Positions 1 to 8,098 are shown, numbered from the stretch's first letter. The stretch is 64,000 bases of DNA from Cutibacterium avidum ATCC 25577 (GCF_000227295.1 NZ_JH165054.1:1813577-1877576); one strand, 5' to 3'. Notes: generated by a model not told the origin, from the letters alone. A program made the numbers and translations.

Positions 1-971
1 CGCTCTACCTGCTGGGAGAGTCCTACGGAACTGTCCGGGCCGTGAGTGTTGCCCAGCGCCTGCAGGACACCTTCTCGCTGTACCTCAATGGCATCATCCT
101 GGTCTCCTCCGTGCTCGACTTCGGTAACCAGGACTTCGAGGACCTCACCTGGGACCGAGCCTGCGTTGACTTCCTGCCGACCTATGCCGCCGTCGCCCAC
201 TACCACGGCCACAACTCTGATCGCAGCCTGGAAGACGTCCTCGCAGAGGCCGAGGAATTCGCCGACGGCCCCTACCGTCAGGCTCTCGCTGGCGGCCATC
301 GCCTCGACCCTGCGGAGAGGGCTCAGGTCACGGCGACCCTGTCCCAGCTCACCGGCCTGGATGTCAGCTACATCGAGCGTGCCAACCTGCGTATCGAGCA
401 CATGCGCTTCTGCACCGAGCTGCTGCGTGGCGAGGGCAAGGTCGTCGGCCGTATCGACGGTCGTTACAAGGGTGCATTGCCGAAGCGGACCGACGAGGTC
501 GCCGACACCGACCCCAGCGGTGACGACACCGGCGCAGCCTTCGTCCACGGCTTCCAGCACTACCTGCGCAGCGAACTTGAGGTGACCACGGAGTCCCAGT
601 ACAACCTGGGCCTGCCGCTGTACCGGAACTGGAACTACAAGGAGTTCCAGGGCCGTCCGGTCAACGTCACCGACAAGCTGGAACGGGTCATGCGTGCTCA
701 GAAGGGCCTGCACGTGCGCGTCGAGTACGCCCATTACGACCTGGCGACCCCTTATTTCGCGGCTCGCGACACCATCAACCATCTCAAGCTCGACGACGAT
801 GCCTTCGATCGCATCGAGGAGGCCTTCTTCGACACCGGTCACATGCCGTACCTCGGTTGCCGTGACGAAGAGGCTGACGGTATCGCGACCTTCATCCGTC
901 GGACCAGTGGACGTCCCGTGACCGAGGTGCTCGAGGAGAACGCCGAGGACCACGGGGATGGCAGCGAGTGA
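1..971 (+). CDS. S10-family serine carboxypeptidase-like protein (5' end outside window)
   Basis: The reading frame is already open at the left edge (codons begin at base 3), so the true start lies upstream. The first codons read LYLLGESYGT, the GESYG nucleophile motif of peptidase family S10 (serine carboxypeptidases). The other expected catalytic residues are visible: Asp in YAHYDLATP and His in DTGHMPYL near the C-terminus. Family knowledge: these alpha/beta-hydrolases release C-terminal residues from peptides. The true N-terminus and any signal peptide are not visible, so its location in the cell is unknown. It is convergent with rsgA and shares a hairpin with it. Confidence 0.8.
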   Translation, partial: LYLLGESYGTVRAVSVAQRLQDTFSLYLNGIILVSSVLDFGNQDFEDLTWDRACVDFLPTYAAVAHYHGHNSDRSLEDVLAEAEEFADGPYRQALAGGHRLDPAERAQVTATLSQLTGLDVSYIERANLRIEHMRFCTELLRGEGKVVGRIDGRYKGALPKRTDEVADTDPSGDDTGAAFVHGFQHYLRSELEVTTESQYNLGLPLYRNWNYKEFQGRPVNVTDKLERVMRAQKGLHVRVEYAHYDLATPYFAARDTINHLKLDDDAFDRIEEAFFDTGHMPYLGCRDEEADGIATFIRRTSGRPVTEVLEENAEDHGDGSE

Positions 972-978
972 ACGACAC

Positions 979-1011
979 TGCTACCGCCCTGCTCAACGCG
1001 GGGCGGTAGCA
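979..1011. terminator. Bidirectional hairpin between the S10 peptidase and rsgA
   Basis: A 10-bp perfect inverted repeat (gctaccgccc at 980-989, gggcggtagc at 1001-1010) surrounds an 11-nt loop that contains the rsgA stop codon (993-995). One arm encodes the last residues of RsgA. It lies just after the stop of the convergent peptidase gene. There is no long T-run, so a role as a terminator in both directions is inferred. Confidence 0.55.
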
Positions 1012-1994
1012 CTCAACAGACGTCGCAGCGAGTCCACCCGGGACTGCCGCACCGTTCCCACAGCGAGGGCGTCGTCGATGGCGCACTCGGGACTGTCGGC
1101 ACTGTGGCGGCATCCGCGTGGGCAGTTGACGGCAACCTCATCCAGTTCCTTGAAACCGGCGAGGATGCCGTCGGGCTCAACGTGGGACAGACCAAAGGAT
1201 CGCACCCCTGGGGTGTCGATGATCCAGCCGCCTTGGGGCAGCGGGATGGCTTCCGCGCTCGTGGAGGTGTGACGACCGCGCCCGGTGACGTCATTGACGT
1301 GGCCTGTGACGCGATGGACGCCGGGAACCACGGCATTGATGAGTGTTGATTTTCCGACCCCGGAGTGGCCGACGAGCACGCTGATCCTGCCGTCCAGCAA
1401 CTCGTGAAGATCCTTCAGGTCACTACCAGGGCGGCTGGTCACGACCGGAATCCCCACATCCGAGTACAGCTCGACGAAGTCATCTCCCGGCGCCAGATCG
1501 GCCTTGGTCAGGCAGAGGATGGGGGAGACACCGGCGGCATGGGCAGCCACTAGGATGCGGTCGATCATCCCGGGACGCGGTGGGGGATCGGCGAGGGCGG
1601 TGACGATGACCACCTGATTGGCGTTGGCAACAATGGGACGCTCATGCGGATCGGTGTCATCGGCCGTGCGCCGCAGGACGGTGGTCCGGTCCTCGGTGTG
1701 GACGATTCTGGCCAGGGTTCCCTCGGCACCTGAGACATCGCCGTCAAGACGCACCTTGTCCCCGACGATGACTGACTTCCGACCGAGTTGTCGTGCCTTG
1801 GCGGCGATGACCTCGACGTCGTCATCGAGACGGCATCGGTAGCGGCCCCTGTCGATGGTGATGACGGTCCCGACGGGCAGCGATGAGTGATCCGGGCGTT
1901 GCTTGGTTCGCGGCTTGGTACGGCGACGCGGCCGGTCGTAGGAGGACCAGTCGCCGGTGTCGATTCCCGAGGAAGCCAGACGTCGTGGCGACAC
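993..1994 (-). CDS. rsgA: Ribosome small subunit-dependent GTPase A
   Basis: A 333-residue circularly permuted GTPase that helps late maturation of the 30S ribosomal subunit. The G motifs come in permuted order: TKAD (G4) at 163-166, GHSGVGKST (G1/P-loop) at 209-217 and DTPG (G3) at 260-263. A C-terminal zinc knuckle follows (C291, C295, H297, C304). An OB-like domain with a basic lead precedes the GTPase. The GTG start immediately follows the aroA stop (TGAGTG) and has a strong AAGGAGG upstream inside aroA, so the two genes are translationally coupled. Length and motifs are normal for RsgA/YjeQ. Confidence 0.95.
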   Translation of the reverse strand: MSPRRLASSGIDTGDWSSYDRPRRRTKPRTKQRPDHSSLPVGTVITIDRGRYRCRLDDDVEVIAAKARQLGRKSVIVGDKVRLDGDVSGAEGTLARIVHTEDRTTVLRRTADDTDPHERPIVANANQVVIVTALADPPPRPGMIDRILVAAHAAGVSPILCLTKADLAPGDDFVELYSDVGIPVVTSRPGSDLKDLHELLDGRISVLVGHSGVGKSTLINAVVPGVHRVTGHVNDVTGRGRHTSTSAEAIPLPQGGWIIDTPGVRSFGLSHVEPDGILAGFKELDEVAVNCPRGCRHSADSPECAIDDALAVGTVRQSRVDSLRRLLSATAPR

Positions 1995-3284
1995 TCAGCC
2001 CTCCTTGACGAGTTCAGCCCACATCTGTGGGAACTGCGGCATGGTCTTCGACGTGCACGTGATGTCATCGAGTTCGATCCCCTCGACGGCCAGGCCCAGG
2101 AGGGCCCCGGCATGGGCCATCCGGTGATCGGCGTAGCACCCGAACAACCCGCCATGGAGGGAGTCGGCACCCTGGCCATCGATCTGCAGACCGTCCTCGG
2201 TTTGCCGGACGGTGACGCCGATACCGGACAATTCATGCTCGAGGGCGGCAAGGCGATCTGTTTCGTGGCCGCGAATGTGTGCGACCCCACGAATACGGGA
2301 CGGGCCTTGGGCAAGGGACGCGACTGCGGCTACCACGGGGGTGAGCTCGCTCGCCTCGTGCAGGTCGACGTCAATCGGTCGGAGGGCATGCCATCCGGGG
2401 GCCTCCAGCGTCATGGATCCCTCGGAACGAGTCGCAGCAGCTCCCATCGTGGCGGCGATCTGGATGAACTGCGCTCCAGGTTGAGTGCTGGAAGCTGGCC
2501 ACGCCGGCACCGTCACGGATCCGCCAGCGATCATGGCTGCGGCGAGGAAGGCGGCGGCGTTGGTGAGGTCTGGCTCGATGACATCGTCGAGAGCGTGAAT
2601 CGGGCCGGGACGCACCACCCAGCGGCAGGGCTCGTCACTGATCACCGTGACGCCACGCTCTGCCAACATCTCGCAGGTCATGGCGATGTGGGGACCTGAC
2701 GGTACAGACGTCCCGTCGTGACGAAGATCAATACCGCGCGGGAAGCGAGCGGCGGGCAACAACATGGCCGAGATGAACTGGCTCGACGCTGAGGAATCGA
2801 TCGTCACCTCGGGGCCACCGAGACGGGCAGGAGCCGTCATGGCGAATGGCAGCTGGTCGGCATCAACTGTCACACCGAGCTGACGCAACCCGTCGAGAAC
2901 GGGTCCGACCGGGCGCCGGGACGCCTGCTCGTCACCGACGAATCGGGTCTCGCCAATGACAAGTGCGGCTACCACCGGGAGGAACCTCATGACGGTACCG
3001 GCGAGGCCGCAGTCAATCGGGCCGGCAGAACGCGCCAGGCCAGGAACGACCCGAACTGAGGACGGGCCGGCAGGCTGGATGTCGGCACCGAGGTGCTGCA
3101 GCCCAGCGGTCATGAGGTCAGAGTCACGTGAGGTGAGGACACCGTCGAGGACGCTGGGCCCGTCGCCGAGTGCCGCGAGGACAAGGGCGCGGTTCGTCTG
3201 GGACTTGGATCCCGGGACGACGACACGCCCCGCGAGACGATGGACGACTCGCGGGGCGGTCCAGTGATGCTGGTCAGTCAGCAA
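1995..3284 (-). CDS. aroA: 3-phosphoshikimate 1-carboxyvinyltransferase (EPSP synthase)
   Basis: Shikimate-pathway enzyme that joins PEP and shikimate 3-phosphate to make EPSP. The N-terminal VVVPGSKSQTNRALVLAAL segment carries the family's lysine, and the C-terminal half has HRMAHAGALLGLAVEG. The open frame extends upstream to 3443, but that part is an out-of-frame reading of the neighbouring Lys/Ala-rich gene. The proposed start is TTG at 3284, which gives 429 residues, the usual EPSPS length, and overlaps the end of the DoxX-like gene by 11 nt. A purine-rich stretch (agaaaaag) precedes it. The TTG is inferred; no ATG or GTG lies before the first strand. Confidence 0.9.
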   Translation of the reverse strand: MLTDQHHWTAPRVVHRLAGRVVVPGSKSQTNRALVLAALGDGPSVLDGVLTSRDSDLMTAGLQHLGADIQPAGPSSVRVVPGLARSAGPIDCGLAGTVMRFLPVVAALVIGETRFVGDEQASRRPVGPVLDGLRQLGVTVDADQLPFAMTAPARLGGPEVTIDSSASSQFISAMLLPAARFPRGIDLRHDGTSVPSGPHIAMTCEMLAERGVTVISDEPCRWVVRPGPIHALDDVIEPDLTNAAAFLAAAMIAGGSVTVPAWPASSTQPGAQFIQIAATMGAAATRSEGSMTLEAPGWHALRPIDVDLHEASELTPVVAAVASLAQGPSRIRGVAHIRGHETDRLAALEHELSGIGVTVRQTEDGLQIDGQGADSLHGGLFGCYADHRMAHAGALLGLAVEGIELDDITCTSKTMPQFPQMWAELVKEG

Positions 3285-3894
3285 TCTTTTTCTGAGCCTT
3301 CTCGGCCTTCTTCTGAGCCTTGGCGGCTTCCTTCTGGGCCTTCTCGAGTTTCTTGCGGGCCGACTTCGACAGGTCGTCGAAGGAGGAGCTGATGGCCTTG
3401 CGCTGGTCACTGGCAGCAGACGAGACGCGACGCTGGGTGTCACCAGCGCGCCAGGCCAGGCTGGGACGACCGGCGGTGTCGCGGGAGGCCATCATGGCCC
3501 CACCCAACAGAGCGACGTTACGCAGCAGGACCGAACGAGCCGCGGCACGCTCGTCCCTCGGCAAGGACTTGTCAGGAATGGAAGCGAGCACATGCGGAAC
3601 CATCGTGGTGGCAACAACTCCGGCACCGACACGACGGGCGAGACCCGTCGCCATTCCGAGACCGCCAAAAGCCTGGGCAGCGCCGGTGATGCGAACCAAG
3701 GTCTTGGTGTCCTCAGGGATGTATGCGCCGACAGATGCCGGCAGTGCGCGCTGCATCAGAGGAAGGAGACGGTCAGCAACCGGCTCGGCATCCTCCACGA
3801 AAGATTCGGGCTTCATCGCGGAGTTCGTCCCCTTGACGATGAAGTAACTGGCGAACATGGTCCGGCCCAAGCCTCGGATGATACTCATGGACAT
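3274..3894 (-). CDS. DoxX-like membrane protein with Lys/Ala-rich tail
   Basis: A 206-residue protein resembling actinobacterial DoxX-family membrane proteins. It has an N-terminal hydrophobic segment after MSMSIIRGLGRTMFASYF, then RITGAAQAFGGLGMATGLARRVGAG and a further hydrophobic stretch (VLLRNVALLGGAMMA). The last ~35 residues are repeats of (K/A)AQKKAEKAQ type, predicted to form a charged helix or coiled coil. Two in-frame ATGs (3894 and 3888) are possible starts. It overlaps aroA and probably heads an aroA-rsgA operon. The substrate is unknown. Confidence 0.7.
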   Translation of the reverse strand: MSMSIIRGLGRTMFASYFIVKGTNSAMKPESFVEDAEPVADRLLPLMQRALPASVGAYIPEDTKTLVRITGAAQAFGGLGMATGLARRVGAGVVATTMVPHVLASIPDKSLPRDERAAARSVLLRNVALLGGAMMASRDTAGRPSLAWRAGDTQRRVSSAASDQRKAISSSFDDLSKSARKKLEKAQKEAAKAQKKAEKAQKKIAD

Positions 3895-3964
3895 ATGTCT
3901 ACCGCGCCAAGGCCTTCCGCGGTAGCCGGATGGGCAATATTTTCGTCAGATGAACGGTCGCCGT

Positions 3965-3992
3965 GGGAATAGATCAACCTTTGTGATGCGTT
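3965..3992 (+). promoter_or_regulatory. SigH/SigR-type promoter upstream of sigH
   Basis: GGGAAT at 3965-3970, an 18-nt spacer and CGTT at 3989-3992 match the consensus known for SigR (Streptomyces) and SigH (mycobacteria), GGAA(T/C)-N18-GTT. It faces the sigma gene, implying autoregulation as in those systems. The expected transcription start is about base 4000, next to an in-frame ATG at 4001. Confidence 0.7.
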
Positions 3993-4084
3993 GATCCGAC
4001 ATGAACGCTGTCCTCACCACGCCGTGCACCAGGCGGAGCCGTTGTCCGTCCGGTCATCGGCGCTGTGCACTAAGCTGGGCAGCG

Positions 4085-4807
4085 ATGACCACACGAGAGT
4101 TCGAACCCAGGATGGATCGTCAGATGGATCGTCACGGGGACGTGCCGGGCACCGTGGATGTCGCCAAGGAAACCGAGGCTGAAAGAGCCGAGCGGTTCGA
4201 GCGTGACGCCCTCGAGTATCTCGATCAGCTCTATGGTGCTGCATTGCGGATGACCCGAAACCCGGCCGACGCCGAGGATGTCGTCCAGGAGACCTACGCG
4301 AAGGCATTCGCGTCATTCCACCAATTCCGTCCGGGAACCAATCTCAAGGCCTGGCTGTATCGCATCCTGACGAATACCTACATCAATTCGTATCGCAAGG
4401 CGCAGCGCCGACCGCAGACCTCCGATGACCAGGACATCGAGGACTGGCAGATCGCGCGGGCGGCCTCTCATGATAGCAACGGGCTTCGGTCCGCCGAATT
4501 GGAAGCCTTGGACGGGCTGCCAGACCAGCAGATCCTTGACGCTCTCGACGGGCTGTCCGACGAGTTCCGGCAGGTTGTCCTGTTGGCCGATGTCGAAGGA
4601 TTCGCCTACAAGGAGATCGCCGAGATCATGGGAACGCCTATCGGGACGGTCATGAGTCGGCTCAATCGTGCCCGTAAGCAGTTGCGAAAGCAGTTGGTCG
4701 ACGTCGCCGGGGCGCGGGGGATTGGCCCTCATGCCGGTCAGATTGACGAGGAGGACCTTGGTCGTCCGGAATTGGCGCGTAGTGCAGGAAAGGAGGGATC
4801 GCGATGA
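4085..4807 (+). CDS. sigH: ECF sigma factor, SigH/SigR type (thiol-oxidative stress)
   Basis: A 240-residue ECF sigma factor strongly resembling mycobacterial SigH and Streptomyces SigR. Region 2 contains [17 protein letters not shown] and [20 protein letters not shown]; region 4 contains [25 protein letters not shown], which is very close to SigH. It recruits RNA polymerase to thioredoxin, mycothiol and proteolysis genes in relatives. The start chosen is ATG 4085 (MTTREFEP); an in-frame ATG at 4001 would add 28 residues. The stop overlaps rsrA (ATGA), as expected for a sigma/anti-sigma pair. Confidence 0.93.
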   Translation: MTTREFEPRMDRQMDRHGDVPGTVDVAKETEAERAERFERDALEYLDQLYGAALRMTRNPADAEDVVQETYAKAFASFHQFRPGTNLKAWLYRILTNTYINSYRKAQRRPQTSDDQDIEDWQIARAASHDSNGLRSAELEALDGLPDQQILDALDGLSDEFRQVVLLADVEGFAYKEIAEIMGTPIGTVMSRLNRARKQLRKQLVDVAGARGIGPHAGQIDEEDLGRPELARSAGKEGSR

Positions 4808-5064
4808 CGCCGTCTAATGGTGACGAGGAGTCCTGTTGTTGGGTCATCGACCACCTCCAGGAGTTCTTGCACGGCGAGATGAGCGAACAAGAGGCCGACG
4901 CCTTCCGTCGTCACATCGCGGCCTGTGAGAGCTGCATGGATGAGGCGGACATGGAAGCAGCCGTGTCCCGAGCCCTCAGACGATGCAATCGCACCGTTGC
5001 CGCACCGATGCAGTTGAGAACCCGCGTCGTGCAGATGCAGGTGTCCTATCGTTGGCAGGCCTGA
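4804..5064 (+). CDS. rsrA: Zinc-binding redox anti-sigma factor (RsrA/RshA family)
   Basis: An 86-residue ZAS-family anti-sigma factor. The zinc/redox residues fall at C11, H37, C41 and C44 (HIAACESC), the numbering I recall for S. coelicolor RsrA. In that family thiol oxidation forms a disulfide, expels zinc and releases the sigma factor. An extra Cys (C12) sits next to C11. It is translationally coupled to sigH by ATGA overlap. Its last ~25 codons and 3' flank are duplicated 2.7 kb downstream. Confidence 0.92.
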   Translation: MTPSNGDEESCCWVIDHLQEFLHGEMSEQEADAFRRHIAACESCMDEADMEAAVSRALRRCNRTVAAPMQLRTRVVQMQVSYRWQA

Positions 5065-5083
5065 GACCGCTGACTAGTAAAAG
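4996..5083 (+). repeat. Direct repeat, copy 1 (rsrA 3' end)
   Basis: This stretch covers the end of rsrA and its 3' flank and matches 7713-7801 with a few mismatches and one 1-nt indel. A 35-bp core (5039-5073) is identical to 7757-7791. The copies bracket the metallohydrolase gene and mark the edges of an insertion or duplication. Confidence 0.85.
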
Positions 5084-5229
5084 ACCCCTCACGCACAAGC
5101 AGGGGTGTGGTCCTTGGGGACAGTCAATTGTGTGGAGGAATCACCGCCACACAGGACGTCAGGGGACTGGCGTCAGTGACGGAAGAGATCTTGTGACATG
5201 ACCTCCTCCGTCACCAACTGAAACACTCG

Positions 5230-5270
5230 TTTGTGCATCCCGTGCCAGTCGTGAGTACGGGATGCACAAA
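5230..5270. terminator. 14-bp inverted repeat 3' of the metallohydrolase gene
   Basis: tttgtgcatcccgt (5230-5243) pairs perfectly with acgggatgcacaaa (5257-5270) around a 13-nt loop. It sits ~20 nt after the leftward metallohydrolase stop. No strong U-run follows on the minus strand, so it is either a terminator or part of the insertion boundary. Confidence 0.5.
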
Positions 5271-5290
5271 ACTTGAGGTTTGATGAGGTT

Positions 5291-7384
5291 CTAATTACCA
5301 GTGTTGGGTAGCTTCGGCCGCTTAACGGGCGGGTTCGATTCACCTGGATCGACAGTCGGGGCAGTCGTCGGCGTGGGCTTGCGCGAGGCGGGCTGCGACG
5401 GGGTTGCGGATGGCGAGGTGCTGGGCGACGCAGGGTCGACCACCTTCACGAACACCGGGTTCGCGTAGAACCAGGTATCCACCCATGGATTGCCCGCGCG
5501 GGCCGTGCCGTCGTGCATGATCGGACCGTGTGGATCCACATCCGGGCCGTGGTATCCAGTGCCAGTGCGCTTGCCGTCGGAGCCGCGGAAACGGATGTAG
5601 AAGTCCTCTTTCAGATCCTTGAACTCGTGTGTGAGGACGAGCTTGCCCTTCTGACCCTTCGTCTTGAACGTGTGCAGTACGCGGGTCTCAGGTGCGCGCA
5701 GCGTCTCACGATCCGCAACCGGGCCAGTGATCGGCCCGCCGATGATGTCCACGAATGCCAGCTCCGGCACCCACTCGACACCCACCGTCGGGTCCGTAGC
5801 CTTCGGTTCCTTCGGCGACATCTTGATGCTCTTGACCGGCTCGGTCGCCGTCTCGATCGTCAGCTCGACGGTGATCTTGCCGCCCTTCGACGCCTCAATC
5901 GTGTCACCGAGCGTGACGACTCGACCATTTGCGCTCACCTTGGCGATGAAGCTTTTGATGAGCTGGCCGTGGCTGGCCCACACGCGGCCTGCGCGCAGCG
6001 CATCCATGACGGCGGTGTAGCTGCGTTCCGTTGCACCTGCGTGGATGCGGGTGAACTGGCCGGGCCAGAAGTCCGAACCACCTTGTGGGTCAATGAGGGG
6101 CTCCGGGTACTTCGGCTCCTCGCCTTCGGGGGTCTTCGCGTCGATCTCGGCGCGGACCTTTTGCGCGTCCTTGTACAACTTCGCGTCCTCAGGGCTGCGC
6201 AGCAGATCACCGGAGATGCCGACCGAACCGTCGGGGTTTTTGATCAACAGATCGCCGGCGACCTCACCCGTCGCGGTGTCAATTGGGTGCGGACGGCGCC
6301 CGCCGAGGAGCTTCATCTGCGCATTCTCGTTCTTGGCGTTGTCGTACTCCGGCTTCTTCGGGTAGTCGCCCAGACGCCACGTGTGCCACGAGGCGAGGTG
6401 GGCGTCCGAGTTCGCGGTGATGTAGAAGCGGCGTCCCTCAGCCAGCATGGAGTCCCAGAAGCCGCCCACGGTGGCCGTCAGCCAGTCCCAACCGCCATAC
6501 GGTCGCATGTGCTCAGCCTTGTAACCGGGGTAGGAGTCCTCACGCGGATCGTGGGTGTATTCTCCGCGCATATCGCCATTGCCGACGTTGCGGCCGTACG
6601 GGTAACCCTGCGCGCCTGGCGCACCCTCCATGCCGATCATGACGTGCGGGTCGGCGTCGTGCCACAGACGGAACTCGTCGGGGGAGTCAATGCCCAAACG
6701 CATTGGGTGGTTTGCGAGGACGAGGACGTCGTCGATCCTGCCCTCAGCCTTCTGCTTGCCGAGCCAGGCGATGCCGGCGGCGGCCATCTTCTCCTGCTCG
6801 GCTTCCTCAGGACTGCCGACCTTCGGTTTCTCCCAACCGTTCAATTTGCCGTCGTAGGCAAGTTCGAACGCACGGAGAATCTTCGCTTCGTTCTTACCGG
6901 TGACGAAGACTGTGCCGTGCTCAGCCGCGGGGATGTACCACTCCAGGCCCTGGAAGATGAGCAAGTTCTTGCGTGCCTTACGCTCGGCCTCGATCTCTTT
7001 ATGGGAGTTGAACACACCTGGGTCGGCATGCACGAAGTTGGAGTGCTCCGTAAACACCACCCAGTCGCAGCCGAAGTACTCGGCGGCATCCAACTGATCC
7101 TTAATCCGGTACTTTGCGTCGTAGCTCCACTGGGTGTGGACGTGGTGATCGCCGATTAGCCAGAGCAGCTTGTCGGGGTCGACTGAGTCCTTGTTGGGAG
7201 CGGCGGCAGCTTGGGTGCCTTGTAGTGCGAGGCCAGTGACCATCGCATTGGCTGCTGCGGCCATGCCGACCTGCAGGATCGAGCGGCGGCTGAAGCTCAG
7301 GCGGGCCAGTTCTTCGTCGCCGCGGCGACGGACATCCTCGAGTTCGTCAGGCGATAGGTGCTTATCGTCGGGGTGATGGTTCAT
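5291..7384 (-). CDS. Tat-exported PHP-domain metallohydrolase (CehA/McbA-like) with truncated LPXTG signal
   Basis: A 697-residue exported PHP-type metal-dependent hydrolase. An N-terminal twin-arginine signal contains SFSRRSILQ (Arg 33-34) followed by an Ala-rich hydrophobic stretch. PHP metal ligands appear as GDHHVHTQ (H81, H83), FTEHSN, ANHP and ANSDAHLA. A Pro/Thr/Ser-rich C-terminal linker leads to LPNTG at 692-696, one residue before the stop; the hydrophobic segment and basic tail needed for sortase anchoring are missing. Start ATG 7384 has gaggggacc before it. Substrate unknown. It lies between duplicated rsrA ends and was probably acquired. Confidence 0.85.
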   Translation of the reverse strand: MNHHPDDKHLSPDELEDVRRRGDEELARLSFSRRSILQVGMAAAANAMVTGLALQGTQAAAAPNKDSVDPDKLLWLIGDHHVHTQWSYDAKYRIKDQLDAAEYFGCDWVVFTEHSNFVHADPGVFNSHKEIEAERKARKNLLIFQGLEWYIPAAEHGTVFVTGKNEAKILRAFELAYDGKLNGWEKPKVGSPEEAEQEKMAAAGIAWLGKQKAEGRIDDVLVLANHPMRLGIDSPDEFRLWHDADPHVMIGMEGAPGAQGYPYGRNVGNGDMRGEYTHDPREDSYPGYKAEHMRPYGGWDWLTATVGGFWDSMLAEGRRFYITANSDAHLASWHTWRLGDYPKKPEYDNAKNENAQMKLLGGRRPHPIDTATGEVAGDLLIKNPDGSVGISGDLLRSPEDAKLYKDAQKVRAEIDAKTPEGEEPKYPEPLIDPQGGSDFWPGQFTRIHAGATERSYTAVMDALRAGRVWASHGQLIKSFIAKVSANGRVVTLGDTIEASKGGKITVELTIETATEPVKSIKMSPKEPKATDPTVGVEWVPELAFVDIIGGPITGPVADRETLRAPETRVLHTFKTKGQKGKLVLTHEFKDLKEDFYIRFRGSDGKRTGTGYHGPDVDPHGPIMHDGTARAGNPWVDTWFYANPVFVKVVDPASPSTSPSATPSQPASRKPTPTTAPTVDPGESNPPVKRPKLPNTGN

Positions 7385-7712
7385 GGTCCCCTCTCTCTGA
7401 GCCACAACTTTAAGCACAGTGAGGTGAAGCGTAGTTAACGCCCATGCGAACACATGTCACACGGTGGGGTGCAATAACCGCACCTGCTCCTGGGGTTGTT
7501 GATTGTAAGTCTGTTTATGGGCTCGCTCGTGGCCATCGTCGCGTCGCTGGTTGACGCACTGGGTGAGAATCGCGCGTATGGTGCGCGCCGCCGTCCTCGG
7601 GTTGCGCAACGCCGAGTTCTTTGAGGCGAGCATGCTGGCCGACGCACAAGGGGCGCTGTTGCTAGGCAGATGGTGGAGATGATCGGCATGGTGTTCCAGC
7701 CGTCGTCGCCCT
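7385..7712. other. Non-coding or decayed stretch inside the insertion
   Basis: No intact gene is visible here. On the + strand, fragments such as AVLGLRNAEFFEASMLADAQGALL (about 7582-7660; read with breaks) and MVEMIGMVFQ in another frame look like pieces of a protein split by frameshifts. The parent family is not recognised. The promoter of the leftward metallohydrolase should lie near 7400-7450. Confidence 0.35.
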
Positions 7713-7782
7713 GTCGCCGCACCGGATGCAGCTGAGGATGCGCGTCGTACAGATACAGGTGTCCTATCGTTGGCAGGCCTGA
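7713..7782 (+). pseudogene. Detached copy of the rsrA 3' end
   Basis: Reads [18 protein letters not shown] then stop (ATG 7726 to TGA 7780-7782), nearly identical to the last 18 residues of RsrA (5008-5064). The sigma-binding and zinc parts are absent, so it cannot function. The 3' flank continues into the perfect terminator at 7800-7827, which was probably the original rsrA/bL37 terminator. Confidence 0.85.
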
Positions 7783-7801
7783 GACCGCTGACCAGTAAAA
7801 G
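7713..7801 (+). repeat. Direct repeat, copy 2 (rsrA 3' end)
   Basis: Second copy of the repeat at 4996-5083, in the same orientation, with a 35-bp identical core at 7757-7791. It marks the right edge of the metallohydrolase insertion. Confidence 0.85.
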
Positions 7802-7827
7802 GCCCCCGTCCATATGGACGGGGGCCT
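7800..7827. terminator. Bidirectional terminator, 28-nt perfect palindrome
   Basis: aggcccccgtccat and its exact reverse complement form a 28-nt palindrome. On the minus strand the stem is followed by TTTT, making a classic Rho-independent terminator for the bL37 gene. From the left it would have ended sigH-rsrA before the insertion. Confidence 0.8.
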
Positions 7828-7842
7828 CGTCATCCCAAAAAC

Positions 7843-7917
7843 TCAGGCGTTGGGACGCTTGCCGTGATTGGCGCCCTTCTTGCGACGCGCACGACGCTTA
7901 CGACCAGTCTTGCCCAT
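7843..7917 (-). CDS. Small ribosomal-associated protein bL37
   Basis: A 24-residue, extremely basic protein: MGKTGRKRRARRKKGANHGK, ending RPNA. Length, basic composition and the ANHGKRPN end match actinobacterial bL37, a tiny protein described on mycobacterial large subunits (family recall). It has a strong ribosome binding site (gaaggagagcgcc) before ATG 7917 and a clean terminator 15 nt after the stop. It is easy to miss because of its size. Confidence 0.8.
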   Translation of the reverse strand: MGKTGRKRRARRKKGANHGKRPNA

Positions 7918-8098
7918 GGCGCTCTCCTTCCTGAGGGGTCATAAACCTCCCTACTGCTGAAGGAGGGTCCGCGCGGGTACGCGGCAACGACGATCAATTC
8001 TGCCGTATGGGGTGTGCCTGGCCCAAATCGAAACGCACATTGATCGACAAAATGGCACCGGGTGGAGCTGGTCCGATTCTGGTCACTAGAGTGACGGC

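Noticed and set aside
3285-3443. N-terminal extension of AroA by 53 residues
   Set aside because: It is an out-of-frame reading of the Lys/Ala-rich tail of the neighbouring gene (Arg/Pro-rich, no similarity), and TTG 3284 gives the standard AroA length.
5291-7159. Long + strand open frame opposite the metallohydrolase
   Set aside because: It mirrors codon positions of the real gene and has no recognisable protein content; the minus strand gene has domain motifs and export signals.
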